Shown here in pieces: positions 40,932 through 50,503 of a stretch of 52,553 nucleotides of DNA (positions within the stretch are counted from its first letter, which is position 1; each line of letters opens with the position of its first letter). Where the stretch lies: contig NZ_LRAC01000149.1 in NCBI RefSeq assembly GCF_001517085.1, positions 1-52,553 of the forward strand. Reading direction: 5' to 3'. The notes below the pieces were generated by a model, which was not told the origin of the DNA, did no database searches, and was given only the letters and a program-made list of their open reading frames with translations. The position numbers and the translations under genes are program-made. This DNA comes from Paenibacillus sp. DMB5. Lineage in GTDB: Bacteria; Bacillota; Bacilli; Paenibacillales; Paenibacillaceae.

Positions 40932-43079
40932 TTATGAGGCCATTCTGTTCAGGATTTCCTCCGCCGGGAGCGGCGGGGAGAAATAAAAGCCCTGGATATG
41001 CGGACAGTCATGATTGACCAGGAACTCCAGCTGTTCCGCTGTTTCCACGCCTTCGGCAATCAGGTCATAGCCCAGCTGCGAGGCCACGTAGACAATCGAC
41101 TTGATAATAGTCTCATCAATCGAGCTGATGCCGATGCCGGTGATGAAGGTCCGGTCAATCTTGATTTTGTTGACCGGGAAATGCTTTAGATAGTTAAGCG
41201 ATGAATATTTGGTTCCGAAGTCATCGATCGAGACGATAATGCCGTGGTCACGCATCTGCTGCAGTAGCGGATAATGCTCCTCCAGCAGGGCTGTGCTCTC
41301 GGTAATTTCGAACTCCAGCACCTCGGTGTCAAGGCCGTAATGATCAAGCACCGACAGCAGATTTTCAATCAGATTGCGGTTGTAGAACCAGCTGTTGGAA
41401 ATATTAATGGAAGTCCGCAGCAGCGGCATCCCGAGCTTCCGCCATTCGCACAGCTGCCGGCATACCTCACGGATAACCCAGTCTGTCAGCTGGATCATCA
41501 GCCCTGCCTCCTCGACAGCGGCAATAAAGGTACCGGGGCCGATCAGCCCCTTCTCGGGATGATTCCAGCGGATCAGCGCTTCCAGTCCGACCATTTTGCC
41601 GGTAACAGCATTAATCTGCGGCTGGTAATGCAGGACGAACTCTTCACGTTCCAGCGCTGAATGCAGGTATTTGGCGATCATGGTCTTCTGCTCCAGCTTC
41701 TCGCGCAGCTCCCAGTCAAAAATGAAGTAATTCCGGTTCTCCAGCGACTTGGCCTGGTACATCGACATGTCGGCAAATTTCAGCAGATCATCTGTACTTG
41801 AGGAGTGTTCCGGATAGAGAGAAATTCCGATACTTGTAGACAGGCTCAGATGAGCTCCGGCAATCAGTAGTGTCTGCGAGATCAGGGCGCTGATCTGTCC
41901 GGCAATTTCCGGTATTTTCTCCTGCGGCAGATCAGAGAAGACCATGACGAACTCGTCGCCTCCGGTACGTGCGAACAGCTGGAAGGGCAGCCTGGCACCC
42001 TTAAGGCGGCCGGCCAGCGTCTTAATGACCTGGTCTCCGATCGAATGGCCGAGTGTATCGTTGATTTCCTTGAAGCGGTTCAAGTCAAAGAAGAACAGGG
42101 TGTACGTCTGTGTCGGCTCCGAGCATTGCAGCAGGCGCTCGAACTCATCCATGAAATACCGCCGGTTCGGAATATCGGTCAGGCTGTCATAATGCGCCAG
42201 CTTCTCATACAGCTTCTGGGAGACGCTGAGGTCACGGGTGCGGAGGTTAACTACACGCTCCAGCTCGTGGTTGAAACGGTTTTGATGCCAGTAAAAATAA
42301 AGGATAAAAGCGACGATCAGCAGACAGGCGATATCAATCCACAGAACGCTGCGGAAAACTTCCCATTTTGTTTGGGCCGGAAGGAGGGTTCCCATCAGCC
42401 AGTGCTGGTTATAGATATCGATCGGGGCTGCCACCAGTTGCCCTGCAGCCTCTGTCCTGTTGCCGAACAGCAGGTTGTGGTCTACGTCCGTCACATAAAC
42501 GGAAGAGTCCAGAGACTGCATCTGCTCGGCAATATCCTCTACCGTCACCGTTGCCGAGACTATGCCGGCAAAGGTGTTGCCGTTATAAACGGCCTGACGG
42601 ATAACCATGCCGTACTGGCCCTGAGCCAGTACCCGGGGACCGTCAATGGTGATGCCGCGGGAGCGGATCGTTTCCTGAATCATGCCGGATGAGGAAAGGG
42701 CAGGATCAAGCAGAAGGTCTTTATTCAGGATGGAGGTGTTGCCTGAAAGCGGATAGAGATAGCGGATAATCCCGTCCGGAGCAATCACAATATTCAGAAC
42801 GTTCGTGCTTGCGTTGTTATAGGCGGTGAGCAAATACTGGTTAATAAGAGCAGGCTCTGCGTCAAAGCCCACCGTTTGTATGAAGGAGCTGATCCCTTTG
42901 ACAATCGATACTTTCTCTTCAAGGTTTGAGGTCAGTGTGACAGCCTGAGAGGATAAATCGGCTTTTTCAGCCCGGTATTCCCGTTCTACCGATATGGAAT
43001 AGTAATAGAAGAGAGAAAGCTGCAACACGACTAAGAAGCCGAGGATGATCGTTAAAGGCTTTTTGTTAATGAAAGCCAT
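40932..43079 (-). CDS. CHASE-GGDEF-EAL cyclic di-GMP protein
   Basis: A 715-residue membrane protein. An N-terminal segment (LTIILGFLVVLQLSLFYYY), an extracellular CHASE domain (about 60-240), a second segment (VLWIDIACLLIVAFILYFYW) and a short coil lead into a GGDEF domain with an intact ARTGGDEFVMVF loop and DSLTDIPNRRYF. The EAL domain has EALIRWNHPEKG, INISNSWF and DDFGTKYSSL, with all usual metal-binding signatures, so both synthesis and breakdown are possible. It is a single gene with a promoter in 43080-43240. Confidence 0.92.
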   Translation of the reverse strand: MAFINKKPLTIILGFLVVLQLSLFYYYSISVEREYRAEKADLSSQAVTLTSNLEEKVSIVKGISSFIQTVGFDAEPALINQYLLTAYNNASTNVLNIVIAPDGIIRYLYPLSGNTSILNKDLLLDPALSSSGMIQETIRSRGITIDGPRVLAQGQYGMVIRQAVYNGNTFAGIVSATVTVEDIAEQMQSLDSSVYVTDVDHNLLFGNRTEAAGQLVAAPIDIYNQHWLMGTLLPAQTKWEVFRSVLWIDIACLLIVAFILYFYWHQNRFNHELERVVNLRTRDLSVSQKLYEKLAHYDSLTDIPNRRYFMDEFERLLQCSEPTQTYTLFFFDLNRFKEINDTLGHSIGDQVIKTLAGRLKGARLPFQLFARTGGDEFVMVFSDLPQEKIPEIAGQISALISQTLLIAGAHLSLSTSIGISLYPEHSSSTDDLLKFADMSMYQAKSLENRNYFIFDWELREKLEQKTMIAKYLHSALEREEFVLHYQPQINAVTGKMVGLEALIRWNHPEKGLIGPGTFIAAVEEAGLMIQLTDWVIREVCRQLCEWRKLGMPLLRTSINISNSWFYNRNLIENLLSVLDHYGLDTEVLEFEITESTALLEEHYPLLQQMRDHGIIVSIDDFGTKYSSLNYLKHFPVNKIKIDRTFITGIGISSIDETIIKSIVYVASQLGYDLIAEGVETAEQLEFLVNHDCPHIQGFYFSPPLPAEEILNRMAS

Positions 43080-43243
43080 GGAGTGCCTCCGATATCAGAA
43101 AATTCAACATTCTATAAGCAATTTGGGCAAAAGTGGTTCCTGCACCACCGTCAAATGTCGAGATATGTCGTAGGTGTCTCTATAGCATGTCATTTTTTGT
43201 GTTTTTGTGCAAGGAAAAACCTTATAGCCTGGGGAGAAAAAAC

Positions 43244-43293
43244 AAAAAAACGGATAAATACGTTCCGCCTAAGGGCAGCTTGTATTTATCCGT
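43244..43293 (-). terminator. Terminator of the acetate transporter gene
   Basis: Perfect 12-base arms ACGGATAAATAC (43250-43261) and GTATTTATCCGT (43282-43293), with a T run on the minus strand at 43244-43250. Confidence 0.85.
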
Positions 43294-43342
43294 TGCTCTT
43301 GCAGGTACTGCTATATGAATTTCGGCCAAAGGCAGCGTCAGC

Positions 43343-43966
43343 TTATTTCTTGAAAATACGCAGTGGTGCGCCGACCGGAAGGAAGGTGCGTCCGAAATGG
43401 GCGTTAAGCACGGAAGCTCCGCAGCCGTAGAAGGATACCGCTGCAATCGCCATTTCCGATACCGCAGCCAGCTTGTGGAAGAATTCCGCAGCTACACCGA
43501 AAGCATCCATGGAAAGGCCGAGGAACAGGAAGTCGATCAGGATAAAGATGATCAGCAGGACCCGGTTGGCTTCGACTGCACCAATGGTCATGAACAGGGT
43601 GAAGATCAGATAACCCAGGAAAACAAAGCCGAGCTGCTTGGGATCCACGCCTTCAGCCAGTGTTGTACCGAATACGCCGAGTTTAATCAGCCAGCTTGCG
43701 CCCATGCCGAACCAGAAGAAGGCATATGCGCCGAATGCAGTCATGCCGAAAGTGTTATTGTGCTTGGCATCCTGAATGGAGGCGAACAGCTGGGCGAAGG
43801 CTCCGAGGAAGATTGCCCAAGGAATAGCGTAGCTGAGTCCTGTTGTGATTTCGAGTTTTTGTGAAGAAGCGACCAGGGTAACGATAGCAAGTCCGAACAA
43901 GCCGATGGCGCTGGGGTCGGCGGTTACGATTTTGACGGATTGCGTGGATTGGGATTGCGCTGACAT
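43343..43966 (-). CDS. GPR1/FUN34/YaaH-family acetate/succinate transporter
   Basis: A 207-residue protein with six hydrophobic segments. The start is ATG 43966, with GGAGG 11 bases upstream; a TTG at 43984 lies before that site and is rejected. The signature after the N-terminus is DPSAIGLFGLAIVTLVAS (NPAPLGL in most relatives), followed by the narrow-pore phenylalanine-rich segment AYAFFWFGMGASW. The family takes up acetate or other monocarboxylates by proton symport. It stands alone with its own terminator. Confidence 0.88.
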   Translation of the reverse strand: MSAQSQSTQSVKIVTADPSAIGLFGLAIVTLVASSQKLEITTGLSYAIPWAIFLGAFAQLFASIQDAKHNNTFGMTAFGAYAFFWFGMGASWLIKLGVFGTTLAEGVDPKQLGFVFLGYLIFTLFMTIGAVEANRVLLIIFILIDFLFLGLSMDAFGVAAEFFHKLAAVSEMAIAAVSFYGCGASVLNAHFGRTFLPVGAPLRIFKK

Positions 43967-44005
43967 AGCAATTAAAGCCTCCAATTTTCAAAAGTGTTCG
44001 CATAG

Positions 44006-44035
44006 GATAACAGCACCCGCTCGGGGTGCTGTTAT
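44006..44035. terminator. Strong hairpin between acetate transporter and GGDEF-EAL genes
   Basis: Perfect 13-base arms GATAACAGCACCC/GGGTGCTGTTATC around GCTC, lying after the stop of the GGDEF-EAL gene. No T run follows, so its efficiency as a terminator is uncertain. Confidence 0.55.
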
Positions 44036-44086
44036 CAGCTTGCCTATCATATCATATCGCCTTGAACTTGCCTATAAAAGAAGTAT

Positions 44087-46450
44087 TCATTTTTTGGCGA
44101 ATATCAGATTATTTTGCGATAAAAATGAATAAATATCCACGGCTTGCATCGGCCGGCTGATATAGTAGCCCTGAAGCTCATCGCTGCCCAGCCTGCGGAG
44201 CAGATCGAACTGCTCCGCCTGCTCAATGCCTTCAGAGACAACCTTCAGCCCGAGATTATGGCTCAGCTCGATAATGGACTTCACGAGCACATCGCCCTGG
44301 GGCTCCAGGGTCATCTCGGAAATGAAGGAGCGGTCGATCTTGATTACATCTACCGGGAAGCGGCGCAGATAGCTCAGCGAGGAGAACCCTGTGCCGAAAT
44401 CGTCCAGCGAGATCCGCAGCCCGTGGCCTCTCAGCTCCTGGAGCGAGGACAGGATATTGTCCCCCGAGACCAGCACACTCTCGGTGATCTCCAGCTCCAG
44501 GCTGCTGCTGGGCAGCCTGTATTCCGCCAGCAGCGCCAGCAGCAGCCCGGTCAGGCCTGGCTGCATCAGCTGTACCGCCGAGATGTTAACGGCAGCCGTC
44601 AGCTCCAGGCCGTCTGTACGGAAGCGGCTCAGGTCAGAGCAGACCTGCCGCAGCACCCAGCTGCCGATGCTGACAATGGAGCCGCTGGTTTCGGCCAGCG
44701 GGATGAATTCAGCGGGGGACACAGGTCCGTGAGAGGGGCTTGTCCAGCGCAGCAGGGCCTCCAGCTTGGCCACCTTCAGGCTGTCTGAGGCCAGGATCGG
44801 CTGGTAATGCACTTCAAATTCATCATTGACTGCTGCTGACAGCAGCTGCTGGGATAATACCTTCCTCCGCCGGATACTCTCCTCCAGCTCCTCCGAGTAC
44901 TGCAGGATACTGTTGCGTCCGGACTCCTTGACATGGAACATGGCAAGATCAGCCTGTTTGACCAGATAATCAGCGTCCTCACCGTTCTGCGGGTAGATGC
45001 TGACACCGATACTGGCCGTATTGTAGAGCAGGTGCCCCTGGATGCGGTGCGGCAGGGAGAGCGCCTCCTGGATGCGGGACAGCTGTGCATTCATGCTGTC
45101 TGAATCAGGAGCGTCGCAAGCAGAATGGTGAATTCGTCTCCGCCGAGACGGGAGACAACATCATGCTTGCCGATGACCCTGGTAATCCGGAGGGCAATCT
45201 CCCTCAGCATCGCATCCCCGAAATCATGGCCCAGCGTGTCATTAACCGTCTTGAAATGATCGAGGTCAATGAAGACCAGAACGATCTGCGCCGGTGTTTT
45301 GATCTGAGGCAATAGCTTCATTAAGTTTGGTAAAGAACAGCGAGCGGTTGGGGAGCTGGGTCAGCGGATCCAGCATCGACTGGAGCTGCAGCTCTTCCTG
45401 AGCCTGCTGCAGTGAATCAATCATCCGGTTGAATTCCTGCTCGACTTCGCTGAACTCATCGCTTCCGGAGCTGTTGATCCGGATGGATAGATCCTTGCTG
45501 CTGCCGATGGCGCGGATATTTCTGACAAGTGCGGTCATTCTTCCGAGTATGGAGCGCTTGACGAAGATCAGGCTGATTATACACATCAGGAGGGTCCAGG
45601 CCAGGAAGAATTTGCGGAAGCTGATGATGGCTTTCAGTCCGCTGTCGTATATCTCCCGCGGATGCTGCAGTATCATTTCTATCGCAGGGTTTCCGAACAA
45701 ATCGTTAACTACAGCATGGATTGACCTCATCCCGCCGGGGTCTGAAGTCATCCACACCGTCTGTCCCCTGCCCGCTGCCGGTGCTGCGGAATCAATGACC
45801 TTCATTTGCAGCGAGGATTGGGTTTCTTCCCGCATACGGACAATCTCTTCCTGCCGAAGCAGCCTGCCGGCGACGGCAGTGCCGATTACCGGCAGGTCTC
45901 CGCTGTTGTTGACAATTGGGGCGAGGGTGATCAGCATCGGGCTGTTATCGAGCAGCACGATGCCGGAACGGTTGGCCTCTTCTCCAGCGGGGACGGACAG
46001 CTTGCTGCGTATAAGATTGAACAGCGTAAGGTACTCCGGAGTCAGTGCGGATACTGTACCGGTATCAGGATTATAGACGCCGCCGTAACGGAGCTGACCG
46101 GAATTGTCCAGCAGGGCGGTCATATCAAAATGATTGATTTCATAGGTGACCGGGCTGAAATTGCTGTCCAGATAGGCCTGCCTGTCCACAGCCGGCATTT
46201 GTTCAGGCTCTTCCGGCTGCATAAACCGGTAGGTATCATCCCAGGTCGAATATTTCCGTAACCCGGTCTTCAACATTTGCAGCTCGCTCTGATAGGTTGC
46301 AACCACGTTATCCAGCTTGCTCTGCAGAGCTGCTTCATCCAGCTTTTCAAAGCGGTTCAGCAGAATGAAGTGCAGGAGCAGATAAGTGACACCTAATCCG
46401 AACAGGGCTACAACACAGATGAAGATTATTATTTTTCGGCTCAGCTTCAT
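44087..46450 (-). pseudogene. CHASE4-HAMP-GGDEF-EAL protein, frame broken at two sites
   Basis: About 787 residues spread over three frames. Frame 1 (46450 to 45266) has a TM segment, a CHASE4-like sensor with YSTWDDTYRFM, a second TM, a HAMP linker and the GGDEF start SMLDPLTQLPNRSLFFTKL. Frame 2 (to 45091) holds VFIDLDHFKTVNDTLGHDFGD and the intact SRLGGDEF loop. Frame 3 (to 44087) has the rest of the GGDEF and an EAL domain with KLEALLRW and DDFGTGFSSL. The first break (near 45290) needs one base removed, perhaps in AAAA; the second (near 45108) needs one G (GCGGAC for GCGAC). All motifs are intact, so the breaks may be sequence errors. GGGGAG precedes the start. Confidence 0.85.
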
Positions 46451-46568
46451 GTTGCTCCCCTTCTAGTATTAATAGACTTTATTAGGAAATAAGTACCACC
46501 TTAACCAGTGTAACACGAATAGGTAATATTTTGCAGCGTTAATCTGTCCCAAGTGTCGAAATTTGATG

Positions 46569-46574
46569 TATAAT
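46569..46574 (+). promoter_or_regulatory. -10 box of the UbiA cluster
   Basis: TATAAT at 46569-46574, 54 bases before the first UbiA start; the -35 region is poor. It is the best promoter candidate for the ubiA-beta-protein-ubiA set. Confidence 0.4.
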
Positions 46575-46627
46575 AATCTAGCAATAATAATAATCACATA
46601 AATTAATAGAAGGAGATATCGTCTGGG

Positions 46628-47545
46628 ATGGACAAATGGACATTATTTAAGAAGATTACACGGTTTGGAACGATTCCCGTGATGCTCATACCGGTTGTTT
46701 TGGGGACGGTCGGGGCATACGTATGGGAAGGCAGTTTCCATCCGTTTTTGTTTGTTATAACGCTTGTCGGTGCAGTATCCGCCCATCTGTTCTCGAATAT
46801 GGTGAATGATTTATGGGACTTCCGCAATGGTACGGATACCGAAGCGAAGAATACACCGGGAATGGTTTCGACAAACTCCGGTTTTTTGTCTGGCGGGCTG
46901 ATGAAGGAATCCCTCTTTGCCCTGATGACCTGGTCACTACTGGCGCTGGCCGTGGCCTGCGGCCTGATCCTCAGCATTTCCAGCGGCTGGGAGACGCTCT
47001 GGTTCGTAGCGGCCGGGGCGCTGATTGCCTATTTCTATGTGGCACCGCCGCTGCGTTTCGGATACAGGGGCAAGGGCTACAGCGAGTTTGCGATCTTTGT
47101 CGCTTTTGGAGTTATGCCCGTATTGGGCTCTTATTTCGTGCAGACAGGTGAATTCAGCCTGAAGCCGGTGCTGCTGTCTATTCCGGTTGGTCTTTTGACC
47201 ACCCTGCTCCTGTTTAATCACCATTTCCTGCACTGGAGAGCAGATGAGCAGGCCGGCAAACGGACGCTGGTTGTCGTTTGGGGGGAACGCAGAGCTCTTG
47301 TGTTTTCCCGCATCCTGCTGTTTCTTTCCTACGGCTCTTTAATTGTATGTGTAGTGTCCGGCGTATTGCCGGTTTACGCGCTGCTGGCGCTGCTTACTGT
47401 ATTTGCCCCTTTGCAGGTATACCGCGGGCTGGAGCCGCAGAATGCTTCTCTGGCTTATCTGCCGCTAATGGGGGCTTCACAGCAGGCCTCAGTGCGCTGC
47501 GGCTTGATTATGGCGCTGGCCCTGCTGATTCAGGGGCTTATCTAA
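46628..47545 (+). CDS. UbiA-family prenyltransferase (first)
   Basis: A 305-residue membrane protein with eight to nine segments. The first Asp-rich motif is NMVNDLWDFRNGTD and the second is HHFLHWRADEQAGKRTLVV, as in MenA-like enzymes that attach a polyprenyl chain to an aromatic acceptor. AGAAGGAGAT lies 13 bases before the ATG. It is followed 29 bases later by a beta-rich protein and then a second UbiA gene, so the three probably act together. MenA/MqnP in menaquinone synthesis is one possibility; the acceptor is not evident. Confidence 0.85.
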   Translation: MDKWTLFKKITRFGTIPVMLIPVVLGTVGAYVWEGSFHPFLFVITLVGAVSAHLFSNMVNDLWDFRNGTDTEAKNTPGMVSTNSGFLSGGLMKESLFALMTWSLLALAVACGLILSISSGWETLWFVAAGALIAYFYVAPPLRFGYRGKGYSEFAIFVAFGVMPVLGSYFVQTGEFSLKPVLLSIPVGLLTTLLLFNHHFLHWRADEQAGKRTLVVVWGERRALVFSRILLFLSYGSLIVCVVSGVLPVYALLALLTVFAPLQVYRGLEPQNASLAYLPLMGASQQASVRCGLIMALALLIQGLI

Positions 47546-47574
47546 CCTAATTCCTATTCCAGAAGGAGAGAATA

Positions 47575-48347
47575 ATGATGGACAAAAAAGAACAGGCGGA
47601 ACAGCTTCAGCCTGCGGTGAGCAGCCAGACTGTACTCGGAGATTTTCATACCATTCTGTCGGAGGGAAAAGTGTGGAAGACGGGCGGCTTTGCGCTGCCT
47701 GACGGCTCATTCTGGGCCTACCGTGAGCCTGAAGCAGTAGTTATTGTGCGTAACGGCTACCTGTATGTCCGGGCGCAGCTCAGCCGCCAGCATAACCAGG
47801 TGCAGATTCTCGACAACGCCAAGCACATGTATTATTCGGCGCAGCGGTGGATATTCCTGAGGAAGGGGAAATCAGCTTTGAGCTGCAGATCCGCGCCCGT
47901 ACACAGGGTACGGCACCCGGAGATTTGTACGACGGGTATGTCTCGCTGAATCTGCTTGATTTCACGACCGGTGCGGCGCTTGATTTCTTTGCCGGCAATG
48001 ATAAATACGCCAGCGTCTACGGCATTCTGCCTTTCCCGGGCGTCCAGGTTCCGGATACAGGCGGCACGAAGTATTTCTGCATCTTCACAGAGGCGGAGGA
48101 TTTCAAGCCGCGCGAATTCAACACCTACAAAATTACGTACCACCGCGGTAACGACGAGGCTGTCTTCTATGTTAACGGCAGGGAAGTACGCCGCGAGCAG
48201 AACGTTCCGGTTAAATTCAACAGCTTTACCGTGGCCCTCGGCATTATGACGGAAAAGGATCTGACCCCGGAAGGCAGCGTGTCGGCCCATGGGCAAACGG
48301 TAATCGCCGAGTGGTCCCCTGTGACCGTTACAACGACTGCACGCTAA
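47575..48347 (+). pseudogene. Beta-rich protein of unknown function, frame broken near 47846
   Basis: About 257 residues in two frames. Frame 1 starts with MMDKKEQAEQLQ (GGAGAG upstream; ATG 47578 equally likely) and reads TVLGDFHTILSEGKVWKTGGFALPDGSFWAYREPEAVV up to KHMYYSAQR. Frame 2 resumes VDIPEEGEISFELQIRARTQGTAPGDLYDGYVSLNLLDF to the end. One G lost (CAGCGGGTGG read as CAGCGGTGG) explains it. Alternating polar and hydrophobic residues suggest a jelly-roll or concanavalin-like fold; there is no signal peptide. I do not recognise the family with confidence. It lies between two UbiA genes. Confidence 0.75.
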
Positions 48348-48380
48348 GGTGTATTTTCTGAAGGATAAGGATGGGTTGCG

Positions 48381-49337
48381 GTGAATGTAAGGAGCTTTCT
48401 GCGATTTGTGGAGCTGCCGACCAAGGTGGCCAGTATGCTACCGTTCCTGCTGGGGACGCTGTATGCGCTGTACCGGTTTGAGGATTTTTATATTCTGCGG
48501 TTTATCCTGATGCTCGTATCCCTGCTCAGCTTCGATATGGCGACAACGGCCATCAACAACTATTATGATTTCAAAAAAGCGGCCAAAAAGCACGGCTACG
48601 GCTATGAGACCCATAATGCCATTGTCCGCTATAAGCTAAAGGAAAGCACAGTGATCGCAACGATAGCCGTTCTGCTCCTTCTGGCTGCAGGCGGGGGCAT
48701 CGCCCTTGTCTATCAGACGGGACTGCTGATCTTTTTGCTGGGCGGGCTGTCGTTCCTGATAGGCATCCTGTATTCCTTCGGGCCGATTCCGATTTCGCGG
48801 ATGCCGCTCGGCGAGCTGTTCTCGGGATTGTTTATGGGCTTTGTGATTATCTTTATATCGGCCTACATTCACTCGGACCAGAGCGTGGTTACGCTGCTGC
48901 TGCAAGACGGCTGGGTCAATCTGCATGTCAACCTGATCGAGGTTGTGTACATTTTCTGGTTCTCGGTACCCGCCATTCTCGGGATTGCCGGGATTATGCT
49001 GGCCAACAATATCTGTGACATTGAAGACGATCTGGAGAACCGCCGGTATACCCTGCCGGTCTATATCGGCCGTACCCATGCGCTGCTGCTGTTTAAGCTG
49101 CTCTATTATGTTTCTTTTCTCGATATGATTGTTCTGCTGATCCTCGGGGTCAATCCGCTGCTTGTGGCGCTGCTGCTGGTTACGCTGGTTCCCCTGCGCC
49201 GCAATATTGCCCTGTTCCAGGAGAAGCAGGAGAAGGCATCAACCTTTATCCTATCAGTCAAAAATTTTGTGCTGATGAGTACGGCGCGCATCATTGTGCT
49301 GGCTGCTGCCGTCCTGCTGGGGCTGCTGAATATCTGA
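48381..49337 (+). CDS. UbiA-family prenyltransferase (second)
   Basis: A 318-residue membrane protein started at GTG 48381 with AAGGATGGG upstream. About eight segments are visible. The first motif TTAINNYYDFKKA and the second ANNICDIEDDLENRRYTLPVYIG are the Asp-rich prenyl-diphosphate sites of the UbiA/MenA type. It differs clearly from the UbiA protein at 46628-47545 and is not a recent copy. It closes the three-gene cluster; no terminator is obvious before the next gene. Confidence 0.85.
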   Translation: MNVRSFLRFVELPTKVASMLPFLLGTLYALYRFEDFYILRFILMLVSLLSFDMATTAINNYYDFKKAAKKHGYGYETHNAIVRYKLKESTVIATIAVLLLLAAGGGIALVYQTGLLIFLLGGLSFLIGILYSFGPIPISRMPLGELFSGLFMGFVIIFISAYIHSDQSVVTLLLQDGWVNLHVNLIEVVYIFWFSVPAILGIAGIMLANNICDIEDDLENRRYTLPVYIGRTHALLLFKLLYYVSFLDMIVLLILGVNPLLVALLLVTLVPLRRNIALFQEKQEKASTFILSVKNFVLMSTARIIVLAAAVLLGLLNI

Positions 49338-49429
49338 CAGCTGCGTAATTAGTGATGCTTCCTAATCTGTGATATGGTGTCAGTAGATATATTCACGTTC
49401 TTATTCTTATACAAGGAAGGTGTGCATCT

Positions 49430-50425
49430 ATGACGCAGAAGCTCAGATGGGGAATACTCGGCTGTGCCCAGATCGCAACCGGCTCCGTAATGCCGGCCAT
49501 TCAGGAATCAGAGACTGGTGTGATCGAGGCGGTAGCGAGCCGGGGTCTGGAAAAAAGCAGTAAGGTCGCGGCGGAGTTTGGCGTCAGCAAGGCCTACGGC
49601 AGCTATGAAGAGCTGCTGGCGGATCCGGGGATTGACGCTGTATACATTCCGCTGCCCAATCATCTGCACCGGGAATGGGTGATCCGTGCAGCCGAAGCAG
49701 GCAAACATGTGCTGTGCGAAAAGCCGATTGCGCTCAGCAGCGCGGAGGCGGAGGAAATGGTGGAAGCCTGCCGCAAGGCGGGTGTGCATCTGGCCGAAGC
49801 GTACATGTACCGGCATCATCCGCGTATTGCGCAGCTCCGGGAGATCATCGCCCGGGGTGATATCGGTGAGCTGCGGGCGATCCGCGGGGCTTTTACCTAT
49901 AACGATGCAACGGACACAACAAATATCCGCTTTAAATCAGCCTGGGGCGGCGGCTCGCTGTATGACGTCGGCTGCTACCCGCTCAGTGCGGCACGGCTGC
50001 TGTTTAATGCGGAGCCGGAGGCGGTGACGGTACAGGCAATCTTCTCTCCGGAGCATGACAATGTGGACATGATGGCTTCAGGCCTGGTGGAGTTCCCGGG
50101 CGGTGTAAGTTTGACCTTTGACTGCGGAATGTGGGCGTATAACCGCCAGCTGCTGGAGGTGCTCGGCACGGAAGGGATGATCGAGATTCCGATGCCGTTC
50201 AACGCCAGATTTGAAGACGCCGATTTTCTTGTGTACAAAGGCGGAGAGGTAAGCCGGTTTGCAGCGACCGGCGCCAATCCGTATGTCGCGCAGGCAGATC
50301 ATTTCGCGGCTGCCGTAAACGGAGCGGAGCCGCTTGCAGCAGAGAATGATCCCGTGCTCAGCATGCGGCTGATTGAAGCCTGCCTTGACTCCGCCCGGCG
50401 GCGGGAGCGGGTTAGCCTGACATAA
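49430..50425 (+). CDS. Gfo/Idh/MocA-family oxidoreductase
   Basis: A 331-residue NAD(P)-dependent dehydrogenase. The Rossmann start is LRWGILGCAQIA, the loop is VYIPLPNHLHREWVIRAAEAGKHVLCEKPIALS with the catalytic lysine in CEKP, and the second domain has EAYMYRHHP and GGGSLYDVGCYPLSAARLLF. Such enzymes oxidise sugars, inositols or pseudo-disaccharides; the substrate is unknown. AAGGAAGGTG precedes the ATG and a strong bidirectional terminator follows. Confidence 0.9.
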   Translation: MTQKLRWGILGCAQIATGSVMPAIQESETGVIEAVASRGLEKSSKVAAEFGVSKAYGSYEELLADPGIDAVYIPLPNHLHREWVIRAAEAGKHVLCEKPIALSSAEAEEMVEACRKAGVHLAEAYMYRHHPRIAQLREIIARGDIGELRAIRGAFTYNDATDTTNIRFKSAWGGGSLYDVGCYPLSAARLLFNAEPEAVTVQAIFSPEHDNVDMMASGLVEFPGGVSLTFDCGMWAYNRQLLEVLGTEGMIEIPMPFNARFEDADFLVYKGGEVSRFAATGANPYVAQADHFAAAVNGAEPLAAENDPVLSMRLIEACLDSARRRERVSLT

Positions 50426-50440
50426 CGTGAATAAACGGCA

Positions 50441-50483
50441 AAAACCTCCGTATCCGCTGAAGCAGCGGGTACGGAGGTTTTTT
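50441..50483. terminator. Bidirectional terminator
   Basis: AAACCTCCGTA/TACGGAGGTTT stem with a second inner stem (CCGCTGAAGCAGCGG), with T tracts on both sides; it serves the convergent oxidoreductase and symporter genes. Confidence 0.85.
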
Positions 50484-50503
50484 GTTGCGGGATTATCAGC
50501 TGC

